Shown: positions 19,297-28,885 of the stretch, piece by piece
Numbering within the stretch: the stretch's first letter is position 1
Layout of the letters: every line of letters starts with the position of its first letter
From: a virus
Direction: 5' to 3' (one strand)
Length of the DNA: 64,000 nt
IMG/VR virus record: IMGVR_UViG_3300037156_000269
Coordinates: 1 to 64,000 of that record
Notes under the pieces: generated by a model
The model's database searches: none
The model's input: the letters and a program-made list of their open reading frames with translations, nothing else
Told to the model about the DNA's origin: nothing
Position numbers and translations under genes: made by a program

Positions 19297-19923
19297 ATGG
19301 GTTATATTCAGGCATCAATTGTCGATCGAACGGTTTACTTAAGTCTTGTGAACGTCCCGGCAACTGGTGTTCCGTACACGGCCATTACGGTTGCGATAAA
19401 AAAGCAGGGCCAGAGCTCTTTTACAACGAAGACTTTGGTATCTGCGGATTGGGTGGAGCTCGGCAACGGGCTTTACAGCATTGTTTTTTCGGCTATCGAT
19501 ACGGATACCGTTGGTGATTTTACTTTCACTATAGCGGGCGCTGCCTTCGACAATCAGGTTTTTAATGAGTTTACGATCGAGCCAGCACCGGCGCCCGGCT
19601 CACCTGTTCCGCTTCCTCAACAGTGTATTGTGAGCGGGAACGTCGCGAACATCAGCGCACTTCCGCCGTCGCGCGAGCCTCTGAAGATCGTGGCTTATTT
19701 ACCGTCGTTTCCGGCTAAATATAACGGCACGATTTTGATCGGGGATTCCCCCTATACTTTCGCCGACGCCTACGGAAACTTCTCGCTCGCTCTTGTACGA
19801 AATTCCACTGTGATTATTGAAATCAAACGCGCCGGCATCAGAGCACAGATCACCATTCCAGATGCGCCTACGGCCAACATCACGGACCTGCTCCCACCTT
19901 TTGCGACAGACTACAGTTTATAG
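19297..19923 (+). CDS. Beta-sandwich virion protein
   Basis: A 208-residue product from ATG 19297 with CGGAGC upstream. The N-terminal half resembles an Ig-like or baseplate beta domain (VNVPATGVPYTAITVAIKKQ, WVELGNGLYSIVFSAID, FDNQVFNEFTIEPAP). A Pro-rich hinge (PAPAPGSPVPLPQQ) leads to a C-terminal domain built like carboxypeptidase-regulatory-type beta folds (CIVSGNVANIS, YGNFSLALVRNSTVIIEI). The C-terminal domain has the same layout as the end of the gene at 29254-30084 (CAIEGRVCDSQ, FGRFSLYLPRNETYLLQI), so the two are probably related. Confidence 0.5.
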   Translation: MGYIQASIVDRTVYLSLVNVPATGVPYTAITVAIKKQGQSSFTTKTLVSADWVELGNGLYSIVFSAIDTDTVGDFTFTIAGAAFDNQVFNEFTIEPAPAPGSPVPLPQQCIVSGNVANISALPPSREPLKIVAYLPSFPAKYNGTILIGDSPYTFADAYGNFSLALVRNSTVIIEIKRAGIRAQITIPDAPTANITDLLPPFATDYSL

Positions 19924-19964
19924 CTAAAAAACCGCGCGACCGGGGTTACCCCCAGAAGACGCGG
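19921..19964 (-). terminator. Minus-strand intrinsic terminator with TTTTTTAGCTA tail
   Basis: Read on the minus strand, a CCGCG/CGCGG stem with an inner GGGG/CCCC stem is followed by TTTTTTAGCTA. It closes the minus-strand gene at 19994-20479 and also abuts the stop of the plus-strand gene ending at 19923. Confidence 0.65.
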
Positions 19965-19993
19965 CAGCCACTTACGAGTGATCGGTGGTGGCT

Positions 19994-20479
19994 TTAGACA
20001 GCAGTTTCAAGTGCGCGCGGTCCCTTTTTAGTGGGCCGCTGAGTCGCTTCCCAGGGACTATTGCCTGTAGTATCGGTAGTCTCTGTGCGCACGATATCAG
20101 AATCCTTTTTCCCAGAAATTACGCTGAGGAGGAGGAATCCGCCAGTGAGCGCCATAGCAGTAGCCGTAGCCTGAATTCCCACATTAGCTGCATAACGCCA
20201 GCTCAAGATGCGGGGTTGAGTCAGGTCTACAGCATAAGCCCGGAGTTGTTCCCAGCCTGCTTTTTGTAAGCAAAGGTGCCGGAAATCTTCAAGCTCTGCT
20301 ACGCTCATATCTTTTGTCTTTTTGCTTTTCGCAACGACTGCATCAGCCTTCTCTTGTGCCTTGTTGAAAAAACCCTCAATGGACTTTTCTCCCAAAAGTG
20401 CACCAACTGCTGCGTGAAGCTCATTCCCAGAATTCATAGTTCTCGTTCCCCTTTTATGTCTTTTTGTTTTTGCATTCAT
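19994..20479 (-). CDS. Small membrane protein, accessory cassette
   Basis: The frame is open further upstream, but the promoter at 20522-20550 lies inside that extension. I therefore start at ATG 20479, where GAAGGGA precedes it, giving 161 residues. The N-terminus is strongly basic (MNAKTKRHKRGTR). The middle is helical and charged (SIEGFFNKAQEKADAVVAK), and one membrane segment lies near residue 110 (TATAMALTGGFLLLSVISG). The tail is Thr/Pro/Arg-rich. The gene forms a self-contained minus-strand cassette with promoter and terminator, inserted among plus-strand virion genes. Function unknown. Confidence 0.55.
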   Translation of the reverse strand: MNAKTKRHKRGTRTMNSGNELHAAVGALLGEKSIEGFFNKAQEKADAVVAKSKKTKDMSVAELEDFRHLCLQKAGWEQLRAYAVDLTQPRILSWRYAANVGIQATATAMALTGGFLLLSVISGKKDSDIVRTETTDTTGNSPWEATQRPTKKGPRALETAV

Positions 20480-20521
20480 TTTAGTTCCCTTCACTGATAT
20501 TGCGTACCGATCACTACTTAA

Positions 20522-20550
20522 CTTATAACAGGAAATAGGCAGATTTTGCC
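20522..20550 (-). promoter_or_regulatory. Minus-strand bipartite promoter
   Basis: Minus strand: GGCAAA, 17 bp, TATAAG, with TTTCCTGT just before the -10. Drives the membrane-protein gene at 19994-20479. Confidence 0.75.
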
Positions 20551-20615
20551 GCATTGGGTTATGACTGCAAGATGTCTGTTTGCTTGGTAGAAAACGATTC
20601 GCGCGCCGCTGCAGA

Positions 20616-20626
20616 GATGCTATAAT
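20616..20626 (+). promoter_or_regulatory. Extended -10 promoter
   Basis: ATGCTATAAT is a near-perfect extended -10 (TGnTATAAT) about 42 bp upstream of the ATG at 20668, with no good -35. It would suit a sigma70-type host holoenzyme. Confidence 0.55.
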
Positions 20627-20667
20627 CGTCTCGTGGTAGGTAACTTAAAAGCCTCTATGGAGTTCAA

Positions 20668-21771
20668 ATGTCGCTCTGCAACCAAGTCCTAGACCTCTCC
20701 GATGACACCAACAAGGATCTGTTAAAAGAGATTCTTAAAGAAAACACGCCTCCTGAGATGGTGAAAAAGGCTCAGCTTGCTACGCGAGAAACTCATGAGA
20801 GTCGTGGACGGAGCGATTTCGCTTTGGTTATGCTGACTAAAGAGGGCAATGAGCTTCGAAAGTTTCCACTCTTCGATGCGGCGAACACCTGGATGTCTTG
20901 TCAGTATTTCGAGAAGACAGCACACAAGCTCCCAGCTCGTGCAAAGGGCATGGCAGGGCTTATGCTTAAAAGAGCCTGTGCGATGTTTGACGTGGCCGAA
21001 ACTCCCCTGCTCAAAGAAGTGGCGAACACTCTTCTCCTTAACGGACACGTCTATCACGAAGCCTACGACATCACTAAGACGGCCCAGCCCATCTCGGTAG
21101 AGACTGTAACTCCGGATGAGTCTAAGCACTTCTACGCGTGCAACGGCCGCTATCCGATGCCGTCACCTGAGTTCGTTAAAAAAGCGAGTCAGTATTTTAC
21201 AGATCATGAGAGGGAGTTTTCTGATCCGGCTCACCGTCATGAGTTTGCGCACAACGTGCTCGAGCGCGCAAAAGAGCTTAAAGTTGAGATTGATCAAAAG
21301 GCCACTCTCGATAAATACGCCGGCGAAGGTTACGGGGACATTCTTGAAACTCAGATCCGTATTCGCCACGACCTTCTTCAGGCAAAGCCCAACATGGACG
21401 CAGCTTTGACCAAGGTGGCTTCTTTTAAAAAAGAGCTGACACCAGTCGACTTTGCAAAGCTTCTTCACACGTTCGACAAGAAAGCTTCACTCGACAAATA
21501 CTACGACGGTTATTTAGCCGATGCGTACAAATCGACCTTTGAAGTAAGATTCACCAAAACGGCTTCTGGATATAGCTGGGAGTCATCTGACGGCGTGAAT
21601 GTGTCTGAAAAAGAGCTGACAAAAGCCTTCGAAGACAGCTATGACAAGGTAAAGGGATACTTTGGGCCAACGGTTGCCGATTCTCTTAAAAAGCATGGTT
21701 GCTCTATTTTCGCTTCTCTCCCGAAGGACGCGAAGGAAGTAATTACGAAAATAGCTAAAGGAGACATTTGA
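20668..21771 (+). CDS. Hypothetical virion-associated protein
   Basis: A 367-residue soluble, helix-rich, Lys/Asp/Glu-rich protein. Short K-[TK]-A elements recur along it (FEKTAHKL, ITKTAQP, VKKASQY, DKKASLDKY, FTKTASGY). Two DKA/DKKA...LDKY copies (QKATLDKYAGEGYGD, DKKASLDKYYDGYLAD) suggest an internal duplication of about 55 residues. Its stop overlaps the TTG start of the next gene. No catalytic motif is visible; an internal virion or scaffold-like protein is possible. Expression may start from the extended -10 just upstream. Confidence 0.5.
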   Translation: MSLCNQVLDLSDDTNKDLLKEILKENTPPEMVKKAQLATRETHESRGRSDFALVMLTKEGNELRKFPLFDAANTWMSCQYFEKTAHKLPARAKGMAGLMLKRACAMFDVAETPLLKEVANTLLLNGHVYHEAYDITKTAQPISVETVTPDESKHFYACNGRYPMPSPEFVKKASQYFTDHEREFSDPAHRHEFAHNVLERAKELKVEIDQKATLDKYAGEGYGDILETQIRIRHDLLQAKPNMDAALTKVASFKKELTPVDFAKLLHTFDKKASLDKYYDGYLADAYKSTFEVRFTKTASGYSWESSDGVNVSEKELTKAFEDSYDKVKGYFGPTVADSLKKHGCSIFASLPKDAKEVITKIAKGDI

Positions 21772-22613
21772 AGTTAAACCCGCCAACGCCCAACCTACAG
21801 CCACAGGTCGATGACGACGTACGAAAAAAGCTGAAGTTGGTTCGGGCAGGGCAGAGTATTGCCTCAAGCCTAGGGCAGGGTAATCTCGAAAAAGCTTTCG
21901 CTAAAACCATGCTCTCCGGTATCAAGCTTGCCGGATATAACCCCTTTGCAGACATCAACGCAGCTCCGCTAAGGCTCGCACAAGAGCTTAAGGTTATGGG
22001 TATTGCAGTGCTCGGCTGGACCCCCGAGACTCTCTTCTCGACTATCGATCGTATGTACTTTTCTCGCACAGAGGAACAGGTAGCCGCGGCGCTTGATAAA
22101 TTTCAGGCCACCGGCGTCATCCAGACCGAAGTCCCGATGCTGGTGCGGCAAAAGATCTACGCCATCCGGATCGTCGCCTCTTCTGATACTGCGCACAATG
22201 AATGGCATATTTTTGAAAAGGTTGGCGCGGCCTTTAATGACCGTATCGCTAAGTTCGGTGTGGTCGAGAAGCTGACTCCGGGTGAGTGTGCGCGCACAAT
22301 CGGCGTTATCGAGAACATCCGCCCAGACACATACTCCGACGAAGTAAAGGCCTATATCGCGGCATCGGCCCACGAAGACGGGCTTCTCACCCTGCGCCCC
22401 TCGAAGTACTTGAAGATGGCGTCTGGCCACCTCCGTCAAATGAACAAGGACTCCATGGGGGCCTCGCTGGACCCAGAGATCGAAGATAAGATCAGCAAAA
22501 AATTAGAGCTTCTTCGCGCTAATGGCGGTAAAATCGGTGACGAGGATATTATCACAATCCAAGCACTCAAACTACTGTCGATCGATCAGATGGGCGACGA
22601 AGGGGCGACATGA
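21768..22613 (+). CDS. Hypothetical protein, helical
   Basis: A 281-residue product initiating at TTG 21768, which overlaps the preceding TGA and has AAAGGAGA at the right distance. Rich in helices, with regions such as VRAGQSIASSLGQGNLEKAF and a conserved-looking core (TPGECARTIGVIENIRPDTY). No membrane segment or metal motif. It is coupled at its end (ATGA overlap) to the NlpC/P60-like gene, so the genes from 20668 to 23559 probably work in one morphogenetic process. Family not recognised. Confidence 0.5.
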   Translation: MKLNPPTPNLQPQVDDDVRKKLKLVRAGQSIASSLGQGNLEKAFAKTMLSGIKLAGYNPFADINAAPLRLAQELKVMGIAVLGWTPETLFSTIDRMYFSRTEEQVAAALDKFQATGVIQTEVPMLVRQKIYAIRIVASSDTAHNEWHIFEKVGAAFNDRIAKFGVVEKLTPGECARTIGVIENIRPDTYSDEVKAYIAASAHEDGLLTLRPSKYLKMASGHLRQMNKDSMGASLDPEIEDKISKKLELLRANGGKIGDEDIITIQALKLLSIDQMGDEGAT

Positions 22614-23104
22614 CGCTTTTATGGGCAAGGTCCAGTAATATCGTAGACTGGTTGATCGCCCTTTTCACAGGCCAGGACTGCGCTCATTTCGCGTTCAGTT
22701 TTACGGTCAACGGCCAGCAACTTGTTTTTGAGAGCTACCTCCTCGGCACACGCACAGTTTTTTACAATACCTGGATGAAGGCAAAGGGGCGCACCGTCGT
22801 TCATCAGATCGAGGTTCCTCTTAGCGACGATGAAATCGCGGATATCTGGTCCCTGTGGGTTCAAAACTATGACGGCGAAATGTACGACTTTACTGGCGCA
22901 ATCTATACAGGGCTCATGGAGTTGCGTCAGAGAATCTTCAAAATACCTAAACCAAGACGTAATCCCTGGAGTATGAAAAATTCTTACTACTGCGATGAAG
23001 TTTACCAATTGGTGAGCGGCAAGCCAGGTTTCCCGGTTATCACACGCAGATCAAATGGGATGGACAGCCCTCACGACCTTTACACGACAGTGAGCTCGAC
23101 ATGA
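22610..23104 (+). CDS. Permuted NlpC/P60-like (YiiX-type) peptidase or amidase
   Basis: A 164-residue product overlapping its neighbours at both ends (ATGA). The His and Cys order is permuted compared with classical NlpC/P60: a His in GQDCAHFAFSF near residue 25 comes first, followed by a Glu-bearing strand (LVFESYLLG), and the likely nucleophile Cys is in NSYYCDEVYQL near residue 128. This matches circularly permuted papain-fold enzymes that hydrolyse peptides or amide/ester bonds, including in peptidoglycan or lipids. In a tail-gene context it could open the cell wall during entry. The motifs are seen; the substrate is inferred. Confidence 0.6.
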   Translation: MTLLWARSSNIVDWLIALFTGQDCAHFAFSFTVNGQQLVFESYLLGTRTVFYNTWMKAKGRTVVHQIEVPLSDDEIADIWSLWVQNYDGEMYDFTGAIYTGLMELRQRIFKIPKPRRNPWSMKNSYYCDEVYQLVSGKPGFPVITRRSNGMDSPHDLYTTVSST

Positions 23105-23559
23105 TTGTGGCCTGTGTGGATGCCAATATCGTAACGTCCATAGTGACCATCGTCGACCCCAGTGTTGACGGTGGTGCGGCATACCAGGCTCTCGCGACTC
23201 AGCATCAAGTAGCGGCTGACGTGACATCTGCCTTTCCGGCTGTCCAAGTGGGGTGGCTTTTTACAGGGTCCACTCTCACCCCACCACCAAATTATGTGCC
23301 CTTAATGCGAATCACAAAACTTGCTCTGCGCCAGAGGCTAACCATTACTGAGCTCACAAATCTTCAGACAGCTTCGCTGACCAACGTTTTACTGCAAGTT
23401 CTCAAAGATAACTTAGCCGTAGCCACTTATATTGATTTGTCTTTGCCGTCGACTATCCAAGCTGTCGAAGTTCTTGTAGCTTATGGGCTCTTGACTTCAG
23501 ACAGAGCGAATACGATTTTAACTACGCCGCCTGCTGCGGGTGAAATTTATCAGGGGTAA
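23101..23559 (+). CDS. Hypothetical tail-associated protein
   Basis: A 152-residue product coupled by ATGA to the previous gene. A short N-terminal strand (MIVACVDANIVTSIVTIVDP) is followed by VQVGWLFTGSTLTPPPNYVP, a phrase of the type seen in small phage tail-fibre accessory proteins whose N-terminal part ends in 'VGW'. Helical repeats then run to the end (LTITELTNLQTASLTNVLLQ). May assist the long virion protein encoded next. Exact family uncertain. Confidence 0.45.
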   Translation: MIVACVDANIVTSIVTIVDPSVDGGAAYQALATQHQVAADVTSAFPAVQVGWLFTGSTLTPPPNYVPLMRITKLALRQRLTITELTNLQTASLTNVLLQVLKDNLAVATYIDLSLPSTIQAVEVLVAYGLLTSDRANTILTTPPAAGEIYQG

Positions 23560-25815
23560 ATGATGAAAACATATGTCGCTGGATTACAGACTTCTACCCA
23601 AACTTCTTACGCAAACAATGGCAAGACAACGATGCTTGGTCGGGCATTTCAGAAATCGATCAACTCTCAGAGCGTAATCGGACCTGCACTTACGCAATTT
23701 ATCGACGTACAGACTCTTGCTGGGTTCATTCCGTCACAGAGCTTTTTCAACCCGTCGACTGGGCACCTGTTCCTCCTTGGCCCCACATCACCAACTCCTA
23801 TCGTGGCTTTATTCAACTTCAATAATGCAACAGGTGCCTACTCTTACGTAGGTAAGGTGACCTTAGCTCTGGGCAACGTAGCTGCCACAACGTATGTTTT
23901 ACGCGGATTTAAAGTCTATGAAAATGCTGGAGTTATAAATGTTTTGGTTTCTGTTACAGGTTCAATAGCTATCAACGGCGGGACTTATGTTGGTTGGGGA
24001 TTGGCTGCATCTGATTTTACAATTGGCGGCACCAGCATTTTCTCTGCATCTGGGTCTAACCAAAAAGCTGTATACTTCCTTCAAGATCCAGCAGCAGTTG
24101 GCTCCGCTCATGTTGCTACGACTTCATGGGGTATAGCCCTACCGTACACGTCATCAAATGGTGCGGTGAATACTAAACTCTGGCAGTTTAACGGCACTCT
24201 CGCGCTCCCTCAGCTCTACTCGTGGGATCTCTCCCTCACTCCGACAGTAGCTGGAATTATTACGAACGGTATTTCGGCTCAGACAACGCTCTATGCAGGA
24301 ACTTCGCCGTCTGCCTTCTTTACAATGGGCGCATCATCGAACGGGTACGCGAACGGAGACCCTATAGTTCTTATGGCCGGCACTGGCGCGGTCCCCACTG
24401 CGTTCAGCGCATGGGCCTCGGGTACAGCACAGACTGCAGCAGTTAACGTATATTTCATTCGTGACCTTCAGCTTGTATCGGGTAATTACTACTTCAACTT
24501 AACTGCCACGACAGGCGGTGTGGCGATTACTCCAACCAGCTCGACGGCAAGCTTTTCAATGCTCCGCGCCTTCGGTACGAATACGTCGCTATTTTCACTA
24601 AAGACAGGCGTTCTCTCACCGGCATTCACCTTGGGCACGATCCTTCAGAACAACTCGTGCGGGTATGCGAACCCCATCTCGGCTCCTGCAAATACGGCCC
24701 TTAACGGTCAAGACTGTTTATACTTTATGACAACTCTTGGCCTGTATCTGGGGAAAATATCAGATCTAACATCTCTAAGCACCTCCTGGGCGTCTATGAC
24801 CTTTACAGGCATCAACATCTCCGGCACTGGCATAGATATTACGGTACCGTCAGCTGCTAACGGCACATACTCTGGACAAGGTAACGCTGCCGATATCGAT
24901 AGATTTATTTACGCAACAAACGTGTCCACTTTTGTCATAAAACCGTATCAGGCATCCAATATCACCGATGTCTTTGGTGGAGTGACAAACACTTACTATG
25001 AAACTCTAAATCCTGTGACAGTACAGGCAGGTGTCGCAGCTATCACCGACACCAGTTGCTATGGCGGCTGGTTGTTTATTTGTTCTTCCACTATTGGGCA
25101 GCGCGGTGTGGTCTTCGTGGATATGTACTCGGACGCCAACTTCGGCAACTCCGGAGTAATTTCTCCGGTTTTAAATATTCCGGCTGGATCGACCTTTAAA
25201 GAAATAAATACCATCGAACAGCTCTTTAATTACACAGACTCAATGAACTTCTGGGTTAGGAACGGTGCCACCTCCACAGATGCAGTCTTTGCTTCAGGAA
25301 CTTTACCTCTGGGCTCCCCGTCTGTGTCAGGGGCCACTTCGAATGGCTGGACTAATATCCAAACGTCTTCAGACCTTTCCGCTATAACTATCGGGCCGTT
25401 CTTTCAGTTATGCGTAACATTCCAAATCGCGACCTTACTGGCTAACACTCCTGCGCAACTAAGCGATCTTCTTTACACGGTAATTCGTACGAATGAGATT
25501 TCCGATAACTGGGAGGGCTCGGTTGACAATACCACTCAGAATGGAGCGTCACCTGCGTATACTGCGTTTAGGCTTCAGGTAGCCTACGCAACAGCCGTCC
25601 CTACGATGTATTTCCGTGCATACGATGACAACGGAAACTTAGTCGCTTCGGCAAACACGTCAGCCAATCCGACATTGTTCCAATACACAACAAATAACGG
25701 GACTAGTTGGAGTGCTCTAGGAACAGTGCCAAATACGGCACTTACTACAGAACTTCGTTACCTGTGGCCAACCCCTCCTGGTGTCCGCGTCACCAGCAGT
25801 ATCAGGGAGTCATAA
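23560..25815 (+). CDS. Large beta-rich virion protein
   Basis: A 751-residue protein, starting at ATG 23560 or 23563 directly after the previous stop. It is rich in Thr, Ser, Gly, Ala and aromatic residues, with repeated short strands and no charged active site (LGPTSPTPIVALFNFNNATG, YGGWLFICSSTIGQRGVVFV). A beta-propeller-like middle and a C-terminal lectin-like region are plausible. It sits between tail accessory genes and the 1021-residue repeat fibre, so a tail or fibre role is likely. No recognised family. Confidence 0.5.
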   Translation: MMKTYVAGLQTSTQTSYANNGKTTMLGRAFQKSINSQSVIGPALTQFIDVQTLAGFIPSQSFFNPSTGHLFLLGPTSPTPIVALFNFNNATGAYSYVGKVTLALGNVAATTYVLRGFKVYENAGVINVLVSVTGSIAINGGTYVGWGLAASDFTIGGTSIFSASGSNQKAVYFLQDPAAVGSAHVATTSWGIALPYTSSNGAVNTKLWQFNGTLALPQLYSWDLSLTPTVAGIITNGISAQTTLYAGTSPSAFFTMGASSNGYANGDPIVLMAGTGAVPTAFSAWASGTAQTAAVNVYFIRDLQLVSGNYYFNLTATTGGVAITPTSSTASFSMLRAFGTNTSLFSLKTGVLSPAFTLGTILQNNSCGYANPISAPANTALNGQDCLYFMTTLGLYLGKISDLTSLSTSWASMTFTGINISGTGIDITVPSAANGTYSGQGNAADIDRFIYATNVSTFVIKPYQASNITDVFGGVTNTYYETLNPVTVQAGVAAITDTSCYGGWLFICSSTIGQRGVVFVDMYSDANFGNSGVISPVLNIPAGSTFKEINTIEQLFNYTDSMNFWVRNGATSTDAVFASGTLPLGSPSVSGATSNGWTNIQTSSDLSAITIGPFFQLCVTFQIATLLANTPAQLSDLLYTVIRTNEISDNWEGSVDNTTQNGASPAYTAFRLQVAYATAVPTMYFRAYDDNGNLVASANTSANPTLFQYTTNNGTSWSALGTVPNTALTTELRYLWPTPPGVRVTSSIRES

Positions 25816-25819
25816 CTAA

Positions 25820-28800
25820 ATGGCATATTCGCAATATTTCCAAAAAGCTTCTCAGTTGATGGCAGCTGCGTCTGTAACGGACACGTCGCTGCCAACTTTT
25901 GGTGGTATCACAGGCCTTGTTGCGAATGCGAACGGATCTCTCACAGCCACTTGGGCCCCGGCCACCGGTACGAAACCGAACTTTAGATATCGCGTCTACA
26001 TCAGCACATCAAACGCGCCTGCGACTTTGTTTGCTCTTACCAGTGTGCCGTACGTAAGCAGGAGCTCAAGCTCGCCGACAAGTATAGATATTTGGGAAGA
26101 TGGTACTGGTGCTGTCCTTCAAAATGGTGTCACGTATTATGTCGGCATTCGCGCGATTGATGCGCAGTCTTTTTTCGATACGAATACAGCCTCTCTATCG
26201 GCCGTAAGTCTTGGGGTTCCGGCGACAAGCACCAACAACTTGCTCAATCAACTCATTGCCACTGTGGGTACTCCTGCAGGCGCCTCAGTATCGGCAGACA
26301 TCGCGCAGGTTGAAGCCAATGCAGTGAGTCTCGTCAATGGCCTTGATATTCTTTTCGAAGTTCCAGACTTCGAAATTCCGGTTACTGGAACTAAAGACAT
26401 TCCTATTTTAATCCGCTTCGCAAAAAAGGGCGGCTCCGCAGCCGTTGATATGGACAGCAGCACTGTCAATATCAACATTGTGAATGCAGCTGCCGGGAGC
26501 GTCGTTGCCTCAACCCCAATGACCAGACTCAACACTGGCGTCTATCGCTATGATTTGAATATCTCATCTTCGTTCACGCCCCAGATGTTAATCGTGGCCT
26601 TTACATTCAATTATCTGACCGTGTCGTTCACTCGCAGTCAGGTTGTCGAGGCGCTCTCGATATATCAAGGAATCGCAACTATCGAAGCTACTCTCGGCAC
26701 ACCGGCAGGCCCGTCGATGTCTGCGGACATTGCATCTGTAAAATCTGACACAAGCGGACTTCGTACTGATTACACGACCATCCGAGCCGGTAAGCTCGAC
26801 AATTTAGATGCGACCGTCTCTTCTCGTGCGACTCAGACATCCGTCAACACTGTACAGTCTTCTGTAAACGCAATCCCAACAACACCGCAGCTAGCATCTG
26901 TTGCTTTAACTCAATACAACACTCTAACATCTGCGATAAGCTCGGTGCAGAACAACACCAATTTTTCAGGTGTCATTCCGCAGATTATGGATCAGCAGAC
27001 TGGTGCTGGGACTAAGACCTACACTTTCTATGCGAATGTCTTTAACACCTCCGGAGCTCCAGCAAACCCAGATTCGACCATACTAAACTACACAGTGAAG
27101 GATAGCTCTGGAACAACACTGAAGGCTCAAGCAGCCATGACAAATACTGGAGTCGGGGCTTTCACCGGAACCTTCACCGTCACTTCAGCGATGGCCGAAA
27201 CCGATGTTGTTGTGTTCTTTAACTACTCTGTCTCAGCGGTTGCGTTCCAACAGGTAAGAACTTCTAAGATCGAGTCGATCGCCACAGACAGCGCGAACAT
27301 CGCAGCTATCTTGTCCTTCACTCAAAATCTTCCGGCGGATCCTGCATCAAATACGGTGGTTAACACGCGAGCTTCGCAGACTTCCCTCAACACCCTTGAA
27401 GCTACGGTCGGAACTCCAGCTGGAGCAAGCGTCTCTGCGGATATCGCCGCAGTTAAGTCAGACACTGGCGGTTTACGCACAGACTACACGACTGCGCGTG
27501 CAAGCAAACTTGATAACCTAGACGCGGCGATGTCTTCTCGATCGAGCCAGACTTCGCTCAACTCTCTACAAGCTTCTGTCAACGCAGTGCAGAGTGGCGT
27601 CAACATCACAATCAGCCAAACATCCGACAGCGCTATAGCAGATGCTGTTTGGGACGAGCCGCTCTCACCGCACAACACAGCAGGAAGCGCCGGTGCCACC
27701 CTTAGTGGTGTCTCGGCCCAGTCTTCGCCCACAGCTATTGCTGCGGCTGTTTGGAGCGCGACTCTCGCAAGCTTCTTATCTGTCGGAACTACGGGCAGAG
27801 CGCTGAATGATGCGGCCTACTCCGGAACGGGGCTCACTCCGATCGACTATCAAAATATTGCGGACTACATTTGGGATGAATCAATATCTGGCCACACAAA
27901 TCCGAATACTTTCGGTGAGCGAAACAACACGCTGATCACTCAAGGCAATGCTAATAACTTGGCAAATCTCGATGTTGCCGTTAGCACGCGGGCGCCGTCA
28001 GCAACAGCGGTCTCAAGCAACGATCTTACAGTTCCGCGCATCGCTAAATTGGACTACCTTGACGTAGCGGTCTCCTCGCGTGCTGGCGTGTCGGACCTGG
28101 CTCCGATCATTGCCCAAACGAACCTTATCCCTGCGTTCCCGGCCACCCAGGCCGCTGTACTTAATATCCCGACAAATCCGCTTCTAGTGACCGACGGCCG
28201 ATTGACGGCCCTCGATGCTACGATTTCAAGTCGTGCAACTCCGGCCAACCTCACGCCGCTCGCGACAACCGCAGATCTTGCTGGATTTGAGGCGGAGGTC
28301 GCGATTGCGATCTACAACGTACAGGTTTCCGCAGACGAAGCTGCGCGACCTTCGGACATCACTTCAGCTGTTGCGCCTCTTGCAACAGGTGCAGAAGTCG
28401 CCGCAGTTCAGGACACGCTCAATACTCTCGCAGGAGAAGTTGTGACCCCTGCCGATGTGTGGTCATTCGGAACTCGAGGCTTAACAGAGCCTGTTGACAC
28501 AACAGACGATCTTACGCCGCTTGCAAAAACCACAGACGTTACGGCCGCACGTGACGCGGTCATCGCGAACCTCACTCAATGGACTCCGAAGTTGGTTGTC
28601 GCAATTAATCCATCAACTGATGAGATGACCCTTCTCTCGTGGCTCGAGCTCAATGGGCAAGTGTCCATGCTGGCTAGCTCCTCGTCAGTGAACGTTTACG
28701 ACAACACCGGTACGCTTGTGATGGCCGTCGGTCCTGATGACATGGCGTTCGCAAACGGTATCTTCAGCTTCGCTCGCGCCAATGCAAGCACTGTACTTCA

Positions 28801-28885
28801 CGCAAATAACGCCTATACTTGCACAGTTGATATTACGATCGGTGTAACCACATACGCGGGCGTTGTGCCCATTACGGTGTTCTGA
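25820..28885 (+). CDS. Long repeat-containing tail fibre protein
   Basis: A 1021-residue protein. It begins MAYSQYFQKASQLM, reminiscent of the aromatic-K-A tag of small proteins here. A fibronectin-III-like domain (about 20-130) is followed by long repeats. The unit GTPAGxSxSADIA, then KLDNLDAxxSSR, then QTSxN occurs around 26687-26872 and 27401-27586, with a partial copy near 26260. Related LDxxVSTRA or LDVAVSSRA phrases recur toward the C-terminus. Each unit alternates beta modules (PVTGTKDIPILIRFAKKG; GAGTKTYTFYANVFNTSG) with coiled-coil-like stretches. This is the architecture of large-phage side-fibre proteins. Confidence 0.6.
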   Translation: MAYSQYFQKASQLMAAASVTDTSLPTFGGITGLVANANGSLTATWAPATGTKPNFRYRVYISTSNAPATLFALTSVPYVSRSSSSPTSIDIWEDGTGAVLQNGVTYYVGIRAIDAQSFFDTNTASLSAVSLGVPATSTNNLLNQLIATVGTPAGASVSADIAQVEANAVSLVNGLDILFEVPDFEIPVTGTKDIPILIRFAKKGGSAAVDMDSSTVNINIVNAAAGSVVASTPMTRLNTGVYRYDLNISSSFTPQMLIVAFTFNYLTVSFTRSQVVEALSIYQGIATIEATLGTPAGPSMSADIASVKSDTSGLRTDYTTIRAGKLDNLDATVSSRATQTSVNTVQSSVNAIPTTPQLASVALTQYNTLTSAISSVQNNTNFSGVIPQIMDQQTGAGTKTYTFYANVFNTSGAPANPDSTILNYTVKDSSGTTLKAQAAMTNTGVGAFTGTFTVTSAMAETDVVVFFNYSVSAVAFQQVRTSKIESIATDSANIAAILSFTQNLPADPASNTVVNTRASQTSLNTLEATVGTPAGASVSADIAAVKSDTGGLRTDYTTARASKLDNLDAAMSSRSSQTSLNSLQASVNAVQSGVNITISQTSDSAIADAVWDEPLSPHNTAGSAGATLSGVSAQSSPTAIAAAVWSATLASFLSVGTTGRALNDAAYSGTGLTPIDYQNIADYIWDESISGHTNPNTFGERNNTLITQGNANNLANLDVAVSTRAPSATAVSSNDLTVPRIAKLDYLDVAVSSRAGVSDLAPIIAQTNLIPAFPATQAAVLNIPTNPLLVTDGRLTALDATISSRATPANLTPLATTADLAGFEAEVAIAIYNVQVSADEAARPSDITSAVAPLATGAEVAAVQDTLNTLAGEVVTPADVWSFGTRGLTEPVDTTDDLTPLAKTTDVTAARDAVIANLTQWTPKLVVAINPSTDEMTLLSWLELNGQVSMLASSSSVNVYDNTGTLVMAVGPDDMAFANGIFSFARANASTVLHANNAYTCTVDITIGVTTYAGVVPITVF

